A stretch of 64,000 bases of DNA from Dryocosmus kuriphilus. Its lineage: Eukaryota; Arthropoda; Insecta; Hymenoptera; Cynipidae. This document shows, piece by piece, positions 21,166 through 32,838 of the stretch (positions within the stretch are counted from its first letter, which is position 1; the number at the start of each line of letters is the position of its first letter). The notes beneath the pieces were generated by a model. That model was not told the DNA's origin and did no database searches. It worked only from the letters and a program-made list of their open reading frames with translations. The stretch covers positions 182,654,001-182,718,000 of the forward strand of contig CM076190.1 in assembly GCA_038277395.1 (NCBI GenBank). The letters are read 5' to 3'. The translations under genes and the position numbers were made by a program.

Positions 21166-21651
21166 AATAGTCCAGGGAATGAAACGAAAGAAAAGTCTAA
21201 CCTCCGAATTCTATGGGATAGCACCGATTAGGATGAAATTTTGGAATTAACTTCCTTTTACCTTCTATATCAAACGTGATATGATGAAAAAGTGTGCTTT
21301 TTAATTGTAGAGGGTGAAAACTACCCCTAAAGTTTAAAAATTAAAATAATAGGAAAATAGGTGTTTTACAAGCTAAATTTCATGTAAATAGGCAAAATAA
21401 ATATTGCTTTGCATTGGCGGTTATAGTACACATGATTATTTTGAAATTTCAGCCCTTAAAAACAACCCTTGATAAGAAAAATGAAAAAAAAAATTTTCAG
21501 CGTTTTTAGCAGTTTGATAGTGAATAAAATTTATGTTTTACATGTTGCCGATGCAATTAATTATTAATAGCCTAGCTTCCACCCTTAAAAACCACCCCTA
21601 GTGAAAAAAAATCTTATTTTGCAATTTTCCACAGTTTCAAATGGTTTCCCA

Positions 21652-22182
21652 GACAGCATAAGAAGTTCCGTGAAGCTTTCCCGAAACTTCCAATGCGAGG
21701 TTCGGAATATTGCATTGAGAGGTTAGGGCAAGATTCGTGCAACGAAGATAATGTCCGCTTGTCTGGGAATATTGCCGATGAATGTTGAGGGAAGATTGGC
21801 TTTGCGATCTTCGAGCAATATTCAGGAAACATTCCAGAAAGATACTTGGTAAATGTTATTATTTTTAATTTTTTAAACAATTTTGAAAAACTAACAGTTT
21901 TCGATATATATATTAGTCGAAGGTATTATGGGACTGTACGGGAGATCGAAAAACCTACTGCGCAGCCGTAGGTGCCATAGAATACTACTGCGCATCGAAT
22001 TAAATGGAATTAAGTTATAGAATATTCCAAACTTCCCTGAGCCTCGCAGTGCAATATTCCCAGACAAGCGGACATTATCTTTGTTGCACGAATCTTGCCC
22101 TAACCTCTCAATGCAATATTCCGAACCTCGCATTGGAAGTTTCGGGAAAGCTTCACGGAACTTCTTGTGCTGTCTGGGTTAA
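21652..22182. mobile_element. MITE with about 115-bp inverted repeats
   Basis: CCCAGACAGCATAAGAAGTT at 21652 runs into about 115 bases that reappear inverted at about 22060-22182, ending TGCTGTCTGGG. The mirrored segments include CCGTGAAGCTTTCCCGAAAC, CAATGCGAGGTTCGGAATA and GATAATGTCCGCTTGTCTGG. It is present only in the left arm of the large palindrome, so it inserted after the arms formed or was lost from the other side. Confidence 0.75.
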
Positions 22183-23534
22183 TAGTATAAATCAGTTAAG
22201 TTAAAATCTATAATGCATGTTTACAAGGCCATTGATAATTTTTCGCATAGCTTCAACCCATTAAAAACCATCCTTTTACCTTTATAAATTAATTGTATTT
22301 ATTTTTATGAATTCTACTTTGAAAATTAATTATTGCAACATTAAATAACAATGGTTTTTAAACATTTCAAATTTTCCACTGCGTGTGTGTGTGCGCAGAT
22401 AAAATATTTATACACGTACATATGTATAATGTTCTTGTACATAGGTAAGTGCGTGTGCAATACCTGGCAATACGTAGCGAAAATGATGGCGACAAAATGT
22501 GTCAGTTTTTTTAGCGATATCTCCGTTAATTTTAATGCTATTTAGACGATTAGAAAATACATTTAAATGAAGTTTCAACAGCTATAACTCCAAATTTTTT
22601 CGTTTTTTTAAGTTATGTACTTTTTACAATTTTTGAGGTTAAAGGAGGTTTGGAGGTCAAAACTCAAAAAGTTATGGCCTTTTCAAATTTGGGGTGCTAA
22701 CTTCACGTAGCACCCCGCTTTTTAATATTTCTCAAAAATTCCTTTTGGTATCGTTCGGAGGTCGTTTGGTGGTGTTTGGTAGTCATCTCTGAACGTTTGG
22801 AGGTGAAAATTGAAAAAGATATGAGACTTTCAAAAAAAATTACAGCACCCCAACATTTCGCTTTTTAGAACTTCGTTCACACCTATCGATTCAAAATCGT
22901 TTGGAGGTGTTTGGTAGTCCAATTTTATTGTCAAACAATGAAAAACAACGAAGTTATCATATTTTTTAAATTTCTCTAAAACATGACAATTGTCAGTGCG
23001 CATATGTTTCGCGCATATGGCCGCCACGCAAGTCGGCTGCGCACTCGTCATTGGTGCGCAAATTTTAAAAATAAATAATGCCAGACATACGATAAAGACT
23101 TACAGTATTCGTATACAAATGTACTTGTCTATTATATGTACAATGTACATATACTACTTTTAAGGAAATTTCGTTAAATTTATTTGTTATTAATCTTCTC
23201 TTCACTGAAAAACGTCGTATTGTGTTAATGAATAGAGATCTCTTTTAAATTAGTTGGGAAATATAATTTTATTTATTTTTATGAAATACAATCTCTCTTT
23301 TAATTTAATATTATATAAATATAAATTTCATAAAAATAATATCACACGTTATACCGATATCACATGTTTTACCGAACTTTGGCTTAGTGAAAATAACGAC
23401 TTATGTTTAAGTTTTTATAACATACTATTTTTTTCTTACATTAACATTTACGAATCATTGAAGGGCCTTGAAAACTTTAGCAGCGCATAAGACCCATAGC
23501 TACGGAAACTGCAAACATTTGTAGATGTGTGTAT

Positions 23535-23539
<5 letters not shown>

Positions 23540-23577
<38 letters not shown>
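23540..23577. repeat. (AT)n microsatellite
   Basis: About 18 AT dinucleotides in the left arm. The mirrored right-arm position (25381-25410) has a shorter AT run followed by (GT)n, so the two arms differ in microsatellite length. Confidence 0.9.
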
Positions 23578-23580
<3 letters not shown>

Positions 23581-24659
23581 TGTCTTATTATTATACAATT
23601 TTAAAAAGTGCAGACACACACATATATATATAATATAATATGTGCATTGCATGTACAACTTTTACTTAAGGTATCAGGACTTTGCAGTTTCAGTAGCCAT
23701 GGTTCTTATGCGTTGCTACAGTTCTCAAAGACCTAAAAAGGTGAACATTTCTTGAAAAAAAAATTAAAGTATAGTTTTCGATGTATTTTTATCCGTAGGA
23801 TTCAAATTTTTCTTTAGAAAGCTTTGTAAAACCCCCTAATCTGACTTCGGATTTGGATTCAGCGATAAAAAAAACATATACTTATATACTATCACAACCA
23901 TAGTAAATACAATTGTACCCATATAATAGTTCAGTACAATATTTTTTGAAGAGTCTTTAAGGAATAATTTCTGATAAATAACTTTAAATTTTTACTCCCT
24001 CCCCTGTCTTCTTCTGCAGAGACCCAAAAATTCACCAAAAAACTGAAATGGAGAATTTTGCCCGAAATTGGCACAGAAGAGCTTTGTTTTTCCATTTCCT
24101 CATTAAAACTGGTTGATACTAGATAAGACACACATTGTTTACCATTTTTCAACTAATTGTTAATTGTTTAAACAATTTAAATTTGTTTAAGTAATTTTTC
24201 ATGACAGCATATCAGGAGGTCATTTTTTGCATTTAACTAGACAATAGGACATTTTGTAAAGTACTTAATTATGTTTCAAGCAGTTTTAAATTGTTTAAAC
24301 AATTAAAAACCATTAAAACATAAATGAGTATTTCTAACAATGTCCTATTGTGTAGTTAAATGCAAAAAATGACCTCCTGATATGCTGTCACAAAAAATTA
24401 CTTAAACAAATTCAAATTGTTTAAACAATTAAAAATTAGTTGAAAAATTATAAACAATGTGTATCTTATCTAGTAACAACCAGTTTTAATGAGAAAATGG
24501 AAAAACAAAGCTCTTCTGTGCCAATTTCGGGCGAAATTCTCCATTTCAGTTTTTTGGGGAATTTTTGGGTCTCTGCAGAAGAAGACAGGGGCGGGAGTAA
24601 AAATTTAAAGTTGTTTATCAGAAATTATTCCTTAAAGACTCTTTAAAAAATTTTGATAA

Positions 24660-25070
24660 TGTCCTGAAAGCTAATTATAAACTCAAAAATATGTACCTCA
24701 TTTTTCTAAAAAAACATCGTTTTCTCATGTAAAATTCCATGTATTTTTCGGTGTCCTTACAGCAGCACTAAAAATCAAAAGAAAAAAGAAAGAAAAAAAT
24801 GAACTTTATATTTCGGAAACCTCACAAAATGGGGGATGCGTGTCCTTCTATCATTAAAAAAATTTTCCAATTCATTTTTAAGCCACCCTAGTACTGATAC
24901 AATAAGAGCTGTCAAAGTAATTCAGTTGTCGGATTTGATATAAAAGTCAATCTGGTTTTCCTCTAATTAATAAAAATGCCGAAAAATTTGTTTTAACAAT
25001 ATTAATTCAAGATTTTACACGAATGCATCACAAATTCTACTAAGGTTAACCATGCAAAGACGATAATTTG
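24660..25070. other. Segment present only in the right palindrome arm
   Basis: Right-arm sequence pairs with the left arm on both sides of this block (...CTTTAAAAAATTTTGA to the left, TTGTATTGAACTATTATATG to the right), whereas the left arm passes directly from one to the other near 23935. So it is an insertion here or a deletion there. No reading frame or terminal repeat was recognised. Confidence 0.6.
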
Positions 25071-27579
25071 TTGTATTGAACTATTATATGGGTACAATTA
25101 ATGTATTTACTATGGTTGTGATAGTATATAAGTATATGTTTTTTTTTATCGCTGAATCCAAATCCGAAGTCAGATTAGGGGGTTTTACAAAGCTTTCTAA
25201 AGAAAAATTTGAATCCTACGGATAAAAATACATCGAAAACTATACTTTAATTTTTTTTTCAAGAAATGTTCACCTTTTTAGGGCTTTGAAAACTGTAGCA
25301 ACGCATAAGAACCATGGCTACTGAAACTGCAAAGTCCTGATACCTTAAGTAAAAGTTGTACATGTAATGTACATATTATATTATATATATATATATGTGT
25401 GTGTGTGTGTCTGCACTTTTTAAAATTGTATAATAATAAGACATGCATATATATAAACATATACACACATCTACAAACGTCAATTAAACGTATCAGTCCT
25501 TTGCAGTTTCCGTAGCTATGGGTCTTATGCGCTGCTACAGTTTTCAAGGCCCTTCAATGATTCGTAAATATTAATGTAAGAAAAAAATAGTATGTTATGA
25601 AAACTTAAACATAAGTCGTTATTTTCACTAAACCAAAGTTCGGTAAAACATGTGATATCGGTATAACGGGTGATATTATTTTTATGAAATTTATATTTAT
25701 ATAATATTAAATTAAAAGAGAAGATTGTATTTCATAAAAATAAATAAAATTATATTTATAATATAATTTATATATTTTTAATAGACAAGTAAATTTGTAT
25801 ACGAATACTGTAATAGCCTTTATCGTATGTCTGGCATTCTTTATTTTTTAAATTTGCGCGCCAATGACGAGTGCGCAGCCGACTTGCCGAGGCGGACATA
25901 TGCGCGAAACATATGCGCACTGACAATTGTCATGTTTTAGAGAAATTTTAAAAATACGATAACTTCGTTGTTTTTCATTGTTTGACAATAAAATTGGACT
26001 ACCAAACACCTCCAAACGATTTTGAATCGATTGGTGCGAACGAAATTCTAAAAAGCGAAATGTTGGGGTGCTGTAATTTTTTTTGAAAGTCCCATATCTT
26101 TTTCAATTTTCACCTCCAAACGTTCAGAGATGACTACCAAACACCACCAAACGACCTCCGAACGATACCAAAAGGAATTTTTGAGAAATATTAAAAAGCG
26201 GGGTGCTACGTGAAGTTAGCACCCCAAATTTGAAAAGGCCATAACTTTTTGAGTTTTGACCTCCAAACATCCAAAGTGGACTACCAAACACCTCCAAACG
26301 ATTCCATATGATAAAACTAGTTTTTTTCATAGTCGCTGTGCTAACTTCACGGAGGTCACCTTCATTCTCGATTTCAAACTTCTAATCGGCTGTATCTTCG
26401 TCAATTTTTATTTCACAAAAATGAAGAAAAAACCAAAATATTCGTCTAAAAAAACCCTAAATTTTATATTCTTACATATTTTTCGTTATAAATTGTTTTT
26501 TTTTTACGTTATTTAATAAAAAAGGCAATTTTTTTTTTAAATTAAAAAAAAAATTATAAAAATCGCGATTTTTTAAAAAATATGTACTTTAAATCGCTAA
26601 AACGCCTTGAACATATCGTTGGTACCTATGTAAAGTTAATTGTACAAGGGTACGCTTTAATTTTTGTAATAAATACATCATTTTTTATAATTTTTTTTTC
26701 TTTAAATGCAGAAATTTTTCTTTTTTTTTTATCATAACTTTTTTAATTTTTATGCTAATGACTTAAAATCAAGTTCATTTTGAAGGTTTTTGACAGTACT
26801 TCAAAAATGTATGGGATATTTTTCTAAAAAACGTGAAATTTTTTAATTATTTCACGTTAAATACATTACATTACATTTTGTTACCTAAAAGAAAGAAGTC
26901 ATGTTCAAACAGTTGTATCTCCACGCCTATTGCACCTACATAGATCAAACAAAATCCAATCTTTTCCTTTTTATATAAGCTTCATTTTTGCTACTAACAT
27001 TTTTTTTGTAGGATCACAAGTTTCCGAGATATTTGAAAAGAACTGATGAAAAACGTCGTTTTTTTCATGAAAAAATTCAGATTTTTATCACGAATTACTC
27101 GGAAAGTATTAACTTTTCGAAAAATACTTATAGAAGACTTTTTGCTTAGAATTCATCCCTCTATCCAATTCTGTAGTTATTTTTAAGATTTTATTTTCCA
27201 TCCCCTAGAAGGGGTGGTTTTCACCCCCTAAGCAAAAGCACACATTTTCATCATATCACATTTGATATAGAGGGTGAAACGAAGTTAATTCCAAAATTTC
27301 ATCCAAATCGGTCCTATCCCATAGAATTCGGACCCCAAACGGTTCAGTCCTTGGACTAAAACCAAGACGTCGTTTGCCATCCCAATTTCCGACATAGTAT
27401 ACGACATAGTTTACGACGATGTTGACTACGCCGTTTACGACGTCGCAATTTTCAATCGGGATTTGTTAAAGCCGAAAGAGCTTTAACAAAAAATTCGAAA
27501 TTACCAAACTTCACTGGTCAATAGTTCGACCTTTAATTTTAAAAGGTCCATACGTACAAATGTAGGGGGATGTACAAAC

Positions 27580-27710
27580 GCCGAGCGCGTATAGCGCGAG
27601 GTAAATAACGTATCGGGCGCGAAGCGCGAGTTCCTACATACGCGCGCCCTAGGACCGCTCACACTTCGCGCGAAGCGCGCAATGAGAATGTGCCCGCAAG
27701 GTGACAGATT
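27580..27710 (-). repeat. Inverted terminal fragment of the 1.2-kb family
   Basis: GC-rich block with CGCGAAGCGCGAG, GCGCGCCCTAGG, TTCGCGCGAAGCGCGC, AATGAGAATGTGCCCGC and GACAGATT. It is the reverse complement of the first 130 bases of copies A, B and C. It lies just beyond the right end of the palindrome, mirroring copy A on the left. Confidence 0.75.
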
Positions 27711-29092
27711 TTTTTTATTACGGATGATAGGAATGGAAACAGGTCTTTACACTCTTATTTATTATTTCTAGAATCTGAGAACTCTCGTTTCTCGTAGGGT
27801 CCATTCATTTATTCATTTATATTAATTTTCATTACACTATTTCATATAATATACCTAATCATAATCTTCGCTTCTCGAATAAGATTACATGTTGCTGCGA
27901 GTGGAAAAAGGTACGCTGAGAGTCACAAAGCCACATCGATAAACTACATCAACGAATGGATTTTTTATTGAAATCAGAGTTTTTTTCCAATAATCGAATC
28001 TTTAATTAAAAAGTCGAAAGTGAAACAAAATCAAAACCTATTCGAGTAGCGACAGTTTGTCAGTAAAATTGGCATTTATGTCCCTCTTACAATGAACAAA
28101 GATTTTCACGATCAACGGAATTTCCTCACACTTCACACACATACCGCGACTCTGTATACTGTACGATGAATCATTAAATACGTATTCAAATTGATTTTCG
28201 ACATTATAAACATAAATCGTAAAGTGTTACTCTTCTCAACAAATGATATGGTGATACCCGATCAGACCAGCTGTAAACGAGTCACTAATTTTTTATTGTT
28301 TTTTTACTTTTTCATATTATACTCCCCACTTCTTACTTTGTATACATTAGTCCATAACAGAATTTTCTCCACTTAACGAAGGAGTATTAAGTACCTTATC
28401 TTACAATACTTCCACTTCGAAATACATTTCATTTCTTATCGTAGATTTTTATTTTATGCAGGTCTTATAATGGTCCGTAAGATCGTCAAGTCGCTATATA
28501 CCTTTTTTAAATATCCACTTGAAAGCTCGAAGAAAATGGAAAGTGGACATTTTAAATACTGTGCTCGAAAAATAAATTCGTTATGACTCCAAGTTCGAAT
28601 CGATCCATGTCCATTGTCTTTTCCCTAAGTTAAAAAAATTAATTTAAAAATTGGGGTTTCCAATATTCGGAACTGGACCGCAAAACGGCAGTGTAGTCAG
28701 TTTATTGATATGGTGATTTTGGTTCTTGAAGATTAAATCATTTTTTAAAGGTTCGTATCTGGTGCAAATTACAATTTTTTTTTACTCGACGATAATGTAG
28801 GTATTTGCAGCTGATACATACCCTTAACAAAATGTAAAGAGTAAAAATGTAAAAATTCTTTATGTTTGAGGGGAGGACATTTTTGGACGTGGATCACATT
28901 CAGACTTTTCGATAATTGAGAACGATTTATTAGAGCGCAGATTAGAAATATGTTGTACTTTGTTAAGATCTAGAGTTATATTTCAACAATTAGTAGTTTC
29001 TCCTGATTCACAGAGTGCGATGCAACATTCTATCGGAGTATGAGGATGAAGGTTCATATTAATTAACTGTATTTTCTTTTTTTTTCTCCCAG

Positions 29093-29160
29093 GGTCTTAT
29101 ATTCCTAACGACTATTACACAAGCTATATCGATATCGATAAGTCGCAGGAGATGATGGTA
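29093..29160 (+). other. Candidate 68-nt internal exon, unassigned
   Basis: A pyrimidine tract and CCCAG acceptor (ending at 29092) precede a short open segment that reads SYIPNDYYTSYIDIDKSQEMM in one frame, then GTA|GTAAGC, a good donor at 29161. The composition (Tyr, Asp, Ser, Ile) is less AT-driven than its surroundings. No neighbouring exons were recognised, so this remains weak. Confidence 0.25.
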
Positions 29161-29301
29161 GTAAGCCATGATTATAGTAGGCTTTATTACTTTTATTTGC
29201 AACTAATTTTTAATTCACCGCTTTTCCAATTAACTAAAAATTATCCTTCATTATTATTTTTTTTTAACATCTGCAACTGATTTGAACCTCTGATGCAGGT
29301 T

Positions 29302-29413
29302 GTGTAATAGGCCACCATGAATTTATCTCAACAAATTTCGATATGTCAATTTTTCGATTTTTTGTTCGTACTTGTTCGAAACTTTATCCGATAATTGGCC
29401 CTATTACACAACT
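29302..29413. repeat. Short inverted repeat, about 16-bp arms
   Basis: GGTTGTGTAATAGGCCA and its near-complement TTGGCCCTATTACACAAC enclose about 78 bases. It could be a tiny MITE relic. Confidence 0.5.
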
Positions 29414-32400
29414 TTCTTTATGCCATATTATGAGTTAAAAAAAAAGATATTTTTTTCTATTATTATCAATTCGGAATCCATGTCATGATATGACTTTATC
29501 AGGACATCCGAACCTTTGCCCCATAAACCAAAGCTGGGGATTTTTTCCATATGAAAATGACATTCACGCTCAATAGACACTTCCAAATAATATTCACTCA
29601 CACCCATGACATTTAGAACAAATCGCACAGATATACACACGATGCTCTTTCCTCTCAGAGTCTATTTTATATATTCACATTCAGGATTTTCCGACTCAAA
29701 TGCAGCACAGTGATCATTTAAGAATTAAGATTAAGTTACAAAAGCACGAAATTTAAAAACTTCGGAAGAAATTTTTCCGATTCTTGGTTTCTTTAATCAA
29801 TTTCTAAGGCGTGAAATACAAAATGAGGACCAACTGTGATGCATTAAGTTTTCTATGTCTTAAACAAGTAAACGTAAGGTAGCCTGACATCTACACGTAA
29901 CAATTCGACATAGTTTAACAAACGTTGTCCTCAGTTAAAATTTGGAAGAAGTCAAGATTAATCACTAATGAATTAATGAATGAATTAATTAATCATTGCA
30001 CCTCCCGAAACGATTATAACGGACAAAACACTCTTGTCGAGAATAAACTTTATCGCATCTTCCATCTCGAATTCGACTATGGGGAAGAATAACAATAGCA
30101 CATTTATGCGATTATTTATATGACTAGCTTTTCGCATTTGTGCAACTATCGACCTTATATTATGTCTCCTTGGATTTTCAGAATCCACTTTTTATACACT
30201 ATTCAACACTTCAACACGTTTGCAATTTTTTGAAACAAAAATCTGATCAGTTACTGGTTAAAATAATTTAATTACAGATTTTTTTAAAATCGATTAGTAA
30301 ACATGAGAGTTTGAATTTCTAAATTAAAAAATTGAAGGAGCATTAAAAGTTTTGTTGTTGTAAATCTTCCGAAAAATTAAAAATGTGTTGAATTGATTAG
30401 TGTTTAAATTGTGCACGATAATATCGCCTCTGGTAAACAAGATTTATAAAATAAACAGAGAAATTGTCAAACTTAAAACAGGAGCTCAATTCTTTTGGCA
30501 GAAGGAACATTTTTTGCAACGTCGACAAATACATATTTTATTAACATACGAAGAAAAAGAATATACATATATAGAATTGTTCGTTAATCCTGCATTTCAA
30601 TCTCAACATATTTACATGTTTTATACATAAAAAAAAAGAAATTAATTCAACACTATATTCTTTATACAAAAACGACTTTTTTTCTGTTCGTAATACCAGA
30701 AATTCCGAATGCAGCACAGCTGTAAAGTGACGAATAAATTAATACTCTATAGCACAGGACAGAAAACGATCCGTGAAGGAGCTGGCTCAGTTTTTAGGTA
30801 ATTTTTAGCCATCTACAATTTTAGCGCCAAGATTTAAAAATTAAACAAAAACTTGAAAGTACCTCCACTCTAGGAATCTCACAAGACTTTTAAAATATTC
30901 TCGAGCAATGTTCCTTCATAAAAAGTCAGAAGTCGGTAAACTCCCTAATATTTGTAATACTAAAAAGAATGTAGCCTCGAATTGAAATTTAGTACCTACG
31001 ATATTCAATAAAATAGAAAACAAAGAAAAGAAACATGGCCATAAATAAAATAAAATAACACAGGAGCTATTTGTGCATTCTAGTCGATTCGGCCTGAGAA
31101 CGGAATCAAACGATCTACGTTTGCGCGCGAAGCTCTTACACTACCTTAGAGATTATTTTCATAGTGACATTTAACATAATTAAATAACCGCTCTAATGAC
31201 GATATACGATACCTTAACAGGGACTTTAAAGATTTATTTTTTTATCCTTTAATGCTTAATCTGAGGACGACTGACGCCCTTTACTTTCTTATTTTCTCTT
31301 TTCCCTCGACATCGAGGTTTTAGCTTTTGGCGCCTTTTTTTTAGCTAAGAAATATTCACTTTGCTCACAATGAATATCTTAATAGAGATTATAACAAGCA
31401 CCTATACCCTATAGCCTAAGGAAACTGGTGGATTTTAAATCAAGTATCAAAGTTTAGAAATTAAATAGAAACGAAAATTATAAAAATTTTAAATAAAAAA
31501 TCTTTCAAGTAGAAAGTAAAAAAAGAGAGACGACAATTACTGATTAAACGATATCAAATTTTCCAGGAGGGGCGAAAATTTCATATTGTCTTTAGCGAGG
31601 TGGGAAATTATACTGAAAATAAATATATTTTTTTTTTTGCACACTCCGAACTAGGTACTCAGTATTTTTCTTGTCAACAAAAAACAGAAAAAACGTGTTA
31701 AAATACGAAAAAATGGCAAGCGATTGAAAAAAAGGGAAATAAACTTTAATCTGAACTTCCAATTTGTGCACGAATACTGAAATTATCAATATTTAATTAA
31801 TAATTGACAATGTAAATTCCAGCTAAGTAGAAAAAAGAAGTTAGACTCTCTCTCAATTTTGCAATTTCGCATTTTTTCTACTCGGTTTCAATTCAACCGA
31901 AAGCTCTGCTCTATTCTCCAGCTCTGCCCAACTTTAATCCTCAATTGATAAGCACACCATTGACTCGCAACAGAACAGGCTTTTGAAAATATAAATAAAG
32001 ATTAAGGCTTTCTTTCGTGGAAGAAAATTGGAGCAGAGACGGGATTTTTTAAAACTCAACATTTACGAGTAGCTTCTCGCTAGACTCGCAGCTCCTAAAC
32101 TTCTTTAAAATCTAGGTAAAATCTAAAAGGAGATTTAAATGATCGAGGTAATTATCTTGCGTTGCTTGGCATTCGCGAAACCTTTTCCTTAATTTGAAAA
32201 AAAAAAAATGCCCCTGTTTTCGGGGATACGACCCTTAAAGCTTAAAGCCGCGAAAGCTGCGACACATTCTTTGAAACTAATGGAATAAGTTCGTTCATTT
32301 TTAGTTAATTATTAGGACTCGTTTTGTATTTAAATATAAATAGAATCATGGCACTATCAGCGCGGTAACGGAAAAACCTTCGGCCTCAACGTGTCGGCTT

Positions 32401-32707
32401 TTGTAAAACTGTAATACTTTGCGATTTAATACAGTCTTGATAATTATTCTCATGGCGTGCCGTACATACTTAAGGGCTGTGTGGTTTGTAATAGGTTAAT
32501 AATTAAATAGTCGTAGGTGTAAATGCTGCAGCTACGGATGACGATTTATGAATGACGTACGTCTAATGGACAGTTGTACGAATGACGTCTCAAGAAGACT
32601 CTTAAAGTACGCAGATGAAGTTCACAAACGGATGCTGGTAAAAGTTTGTGCTTACGTCGCCTTAGACCCGAGGTGCAGCGGCGAGGATTCTGCGAGGACG
32701 CAGAAGT

Positions 32708-32838
32708 TCATCGGATGTCGGAAATATCGGTTTTGCTTCCAAAGATCTTGATCAACTGATCCTCGTAGTCGTCAATGTTGCGCTTCATTAACTCCATGCA
32801 GGGACCAAGCAGACGCTCGAATGCTTCCACGTCTAAAA
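32708..32838 (-). CDS. Pka-R2: Pka-R2 last coding exon
   Basis: Starts after a TTCACAG acceptor and reads (F)LDVEAFERLLGPCMEL, then MKRNIDDYEDQLIKIFGSKT, ending DISDIR and TGA (32710-32708). It covers the C-terminal helix of CNB-B. The first two bases complete the Phe codon begun in the previous exon. Confidence 0.95.

Larger units (their letters stand above)
20863..27462. mobile_element. 6.6-kb foldback palindrome
   Basis: Two long inverted arms meet at a spacer near 24255-24340. Paired landmarks are ATCCCTATTGAAAATTCCGA (20863) with its complement ending at 27462; GAATTCTATGGGATAG (21208 / 27331); CAATGAAAAACAACGAAG (22936 / 25980); CCCATATAATAGTTCA (23916 / 25093); CGAAATTGGCACAGAAGAGC (24063 / 24529); and GCATATCAGGAGGTCATTTT (24207 / 24385). 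The best-preserved pairing is 22640-24255 with 24340-26290. The 21340-22630 and 26300-27230 segments no longer pair. The left arm carries a 530-bp insertion and the right arm an extra 410 bp (about 24660-25070). I found no transposase, so I infer a foldback element or an inverted duplication. Confidence 0.8.
27711..32707. other. Gene-poor interval downstream of Pka-R2
   Basis: About 5 kb of AT-rich DNA with no recognisable gene apart from one weak candidate exon (29093-29160) and a short inverted repeat (29302-29413). The right part should contain the Pka-R2 3' untranslated region, but I could not place its polyadenylation site with confidence. One candidate signal (complement of TTTATT) lies near 31229. 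Confidence 0.5.

Noticed and set aside
23931..24646. Two similar 70-residue frames on opposite strands
   Set aside because: They are the two arms of the palindrome. Similarity of the peptides follows from DNA symmetry, and neither frame extends or has a start context.
26256..26516. 86-residue plus-strand frame at the palindrome arm edge
   Set aside because: Phe/Lys-rich product of AT-rich DNA, not conserved in the mirrored arm.
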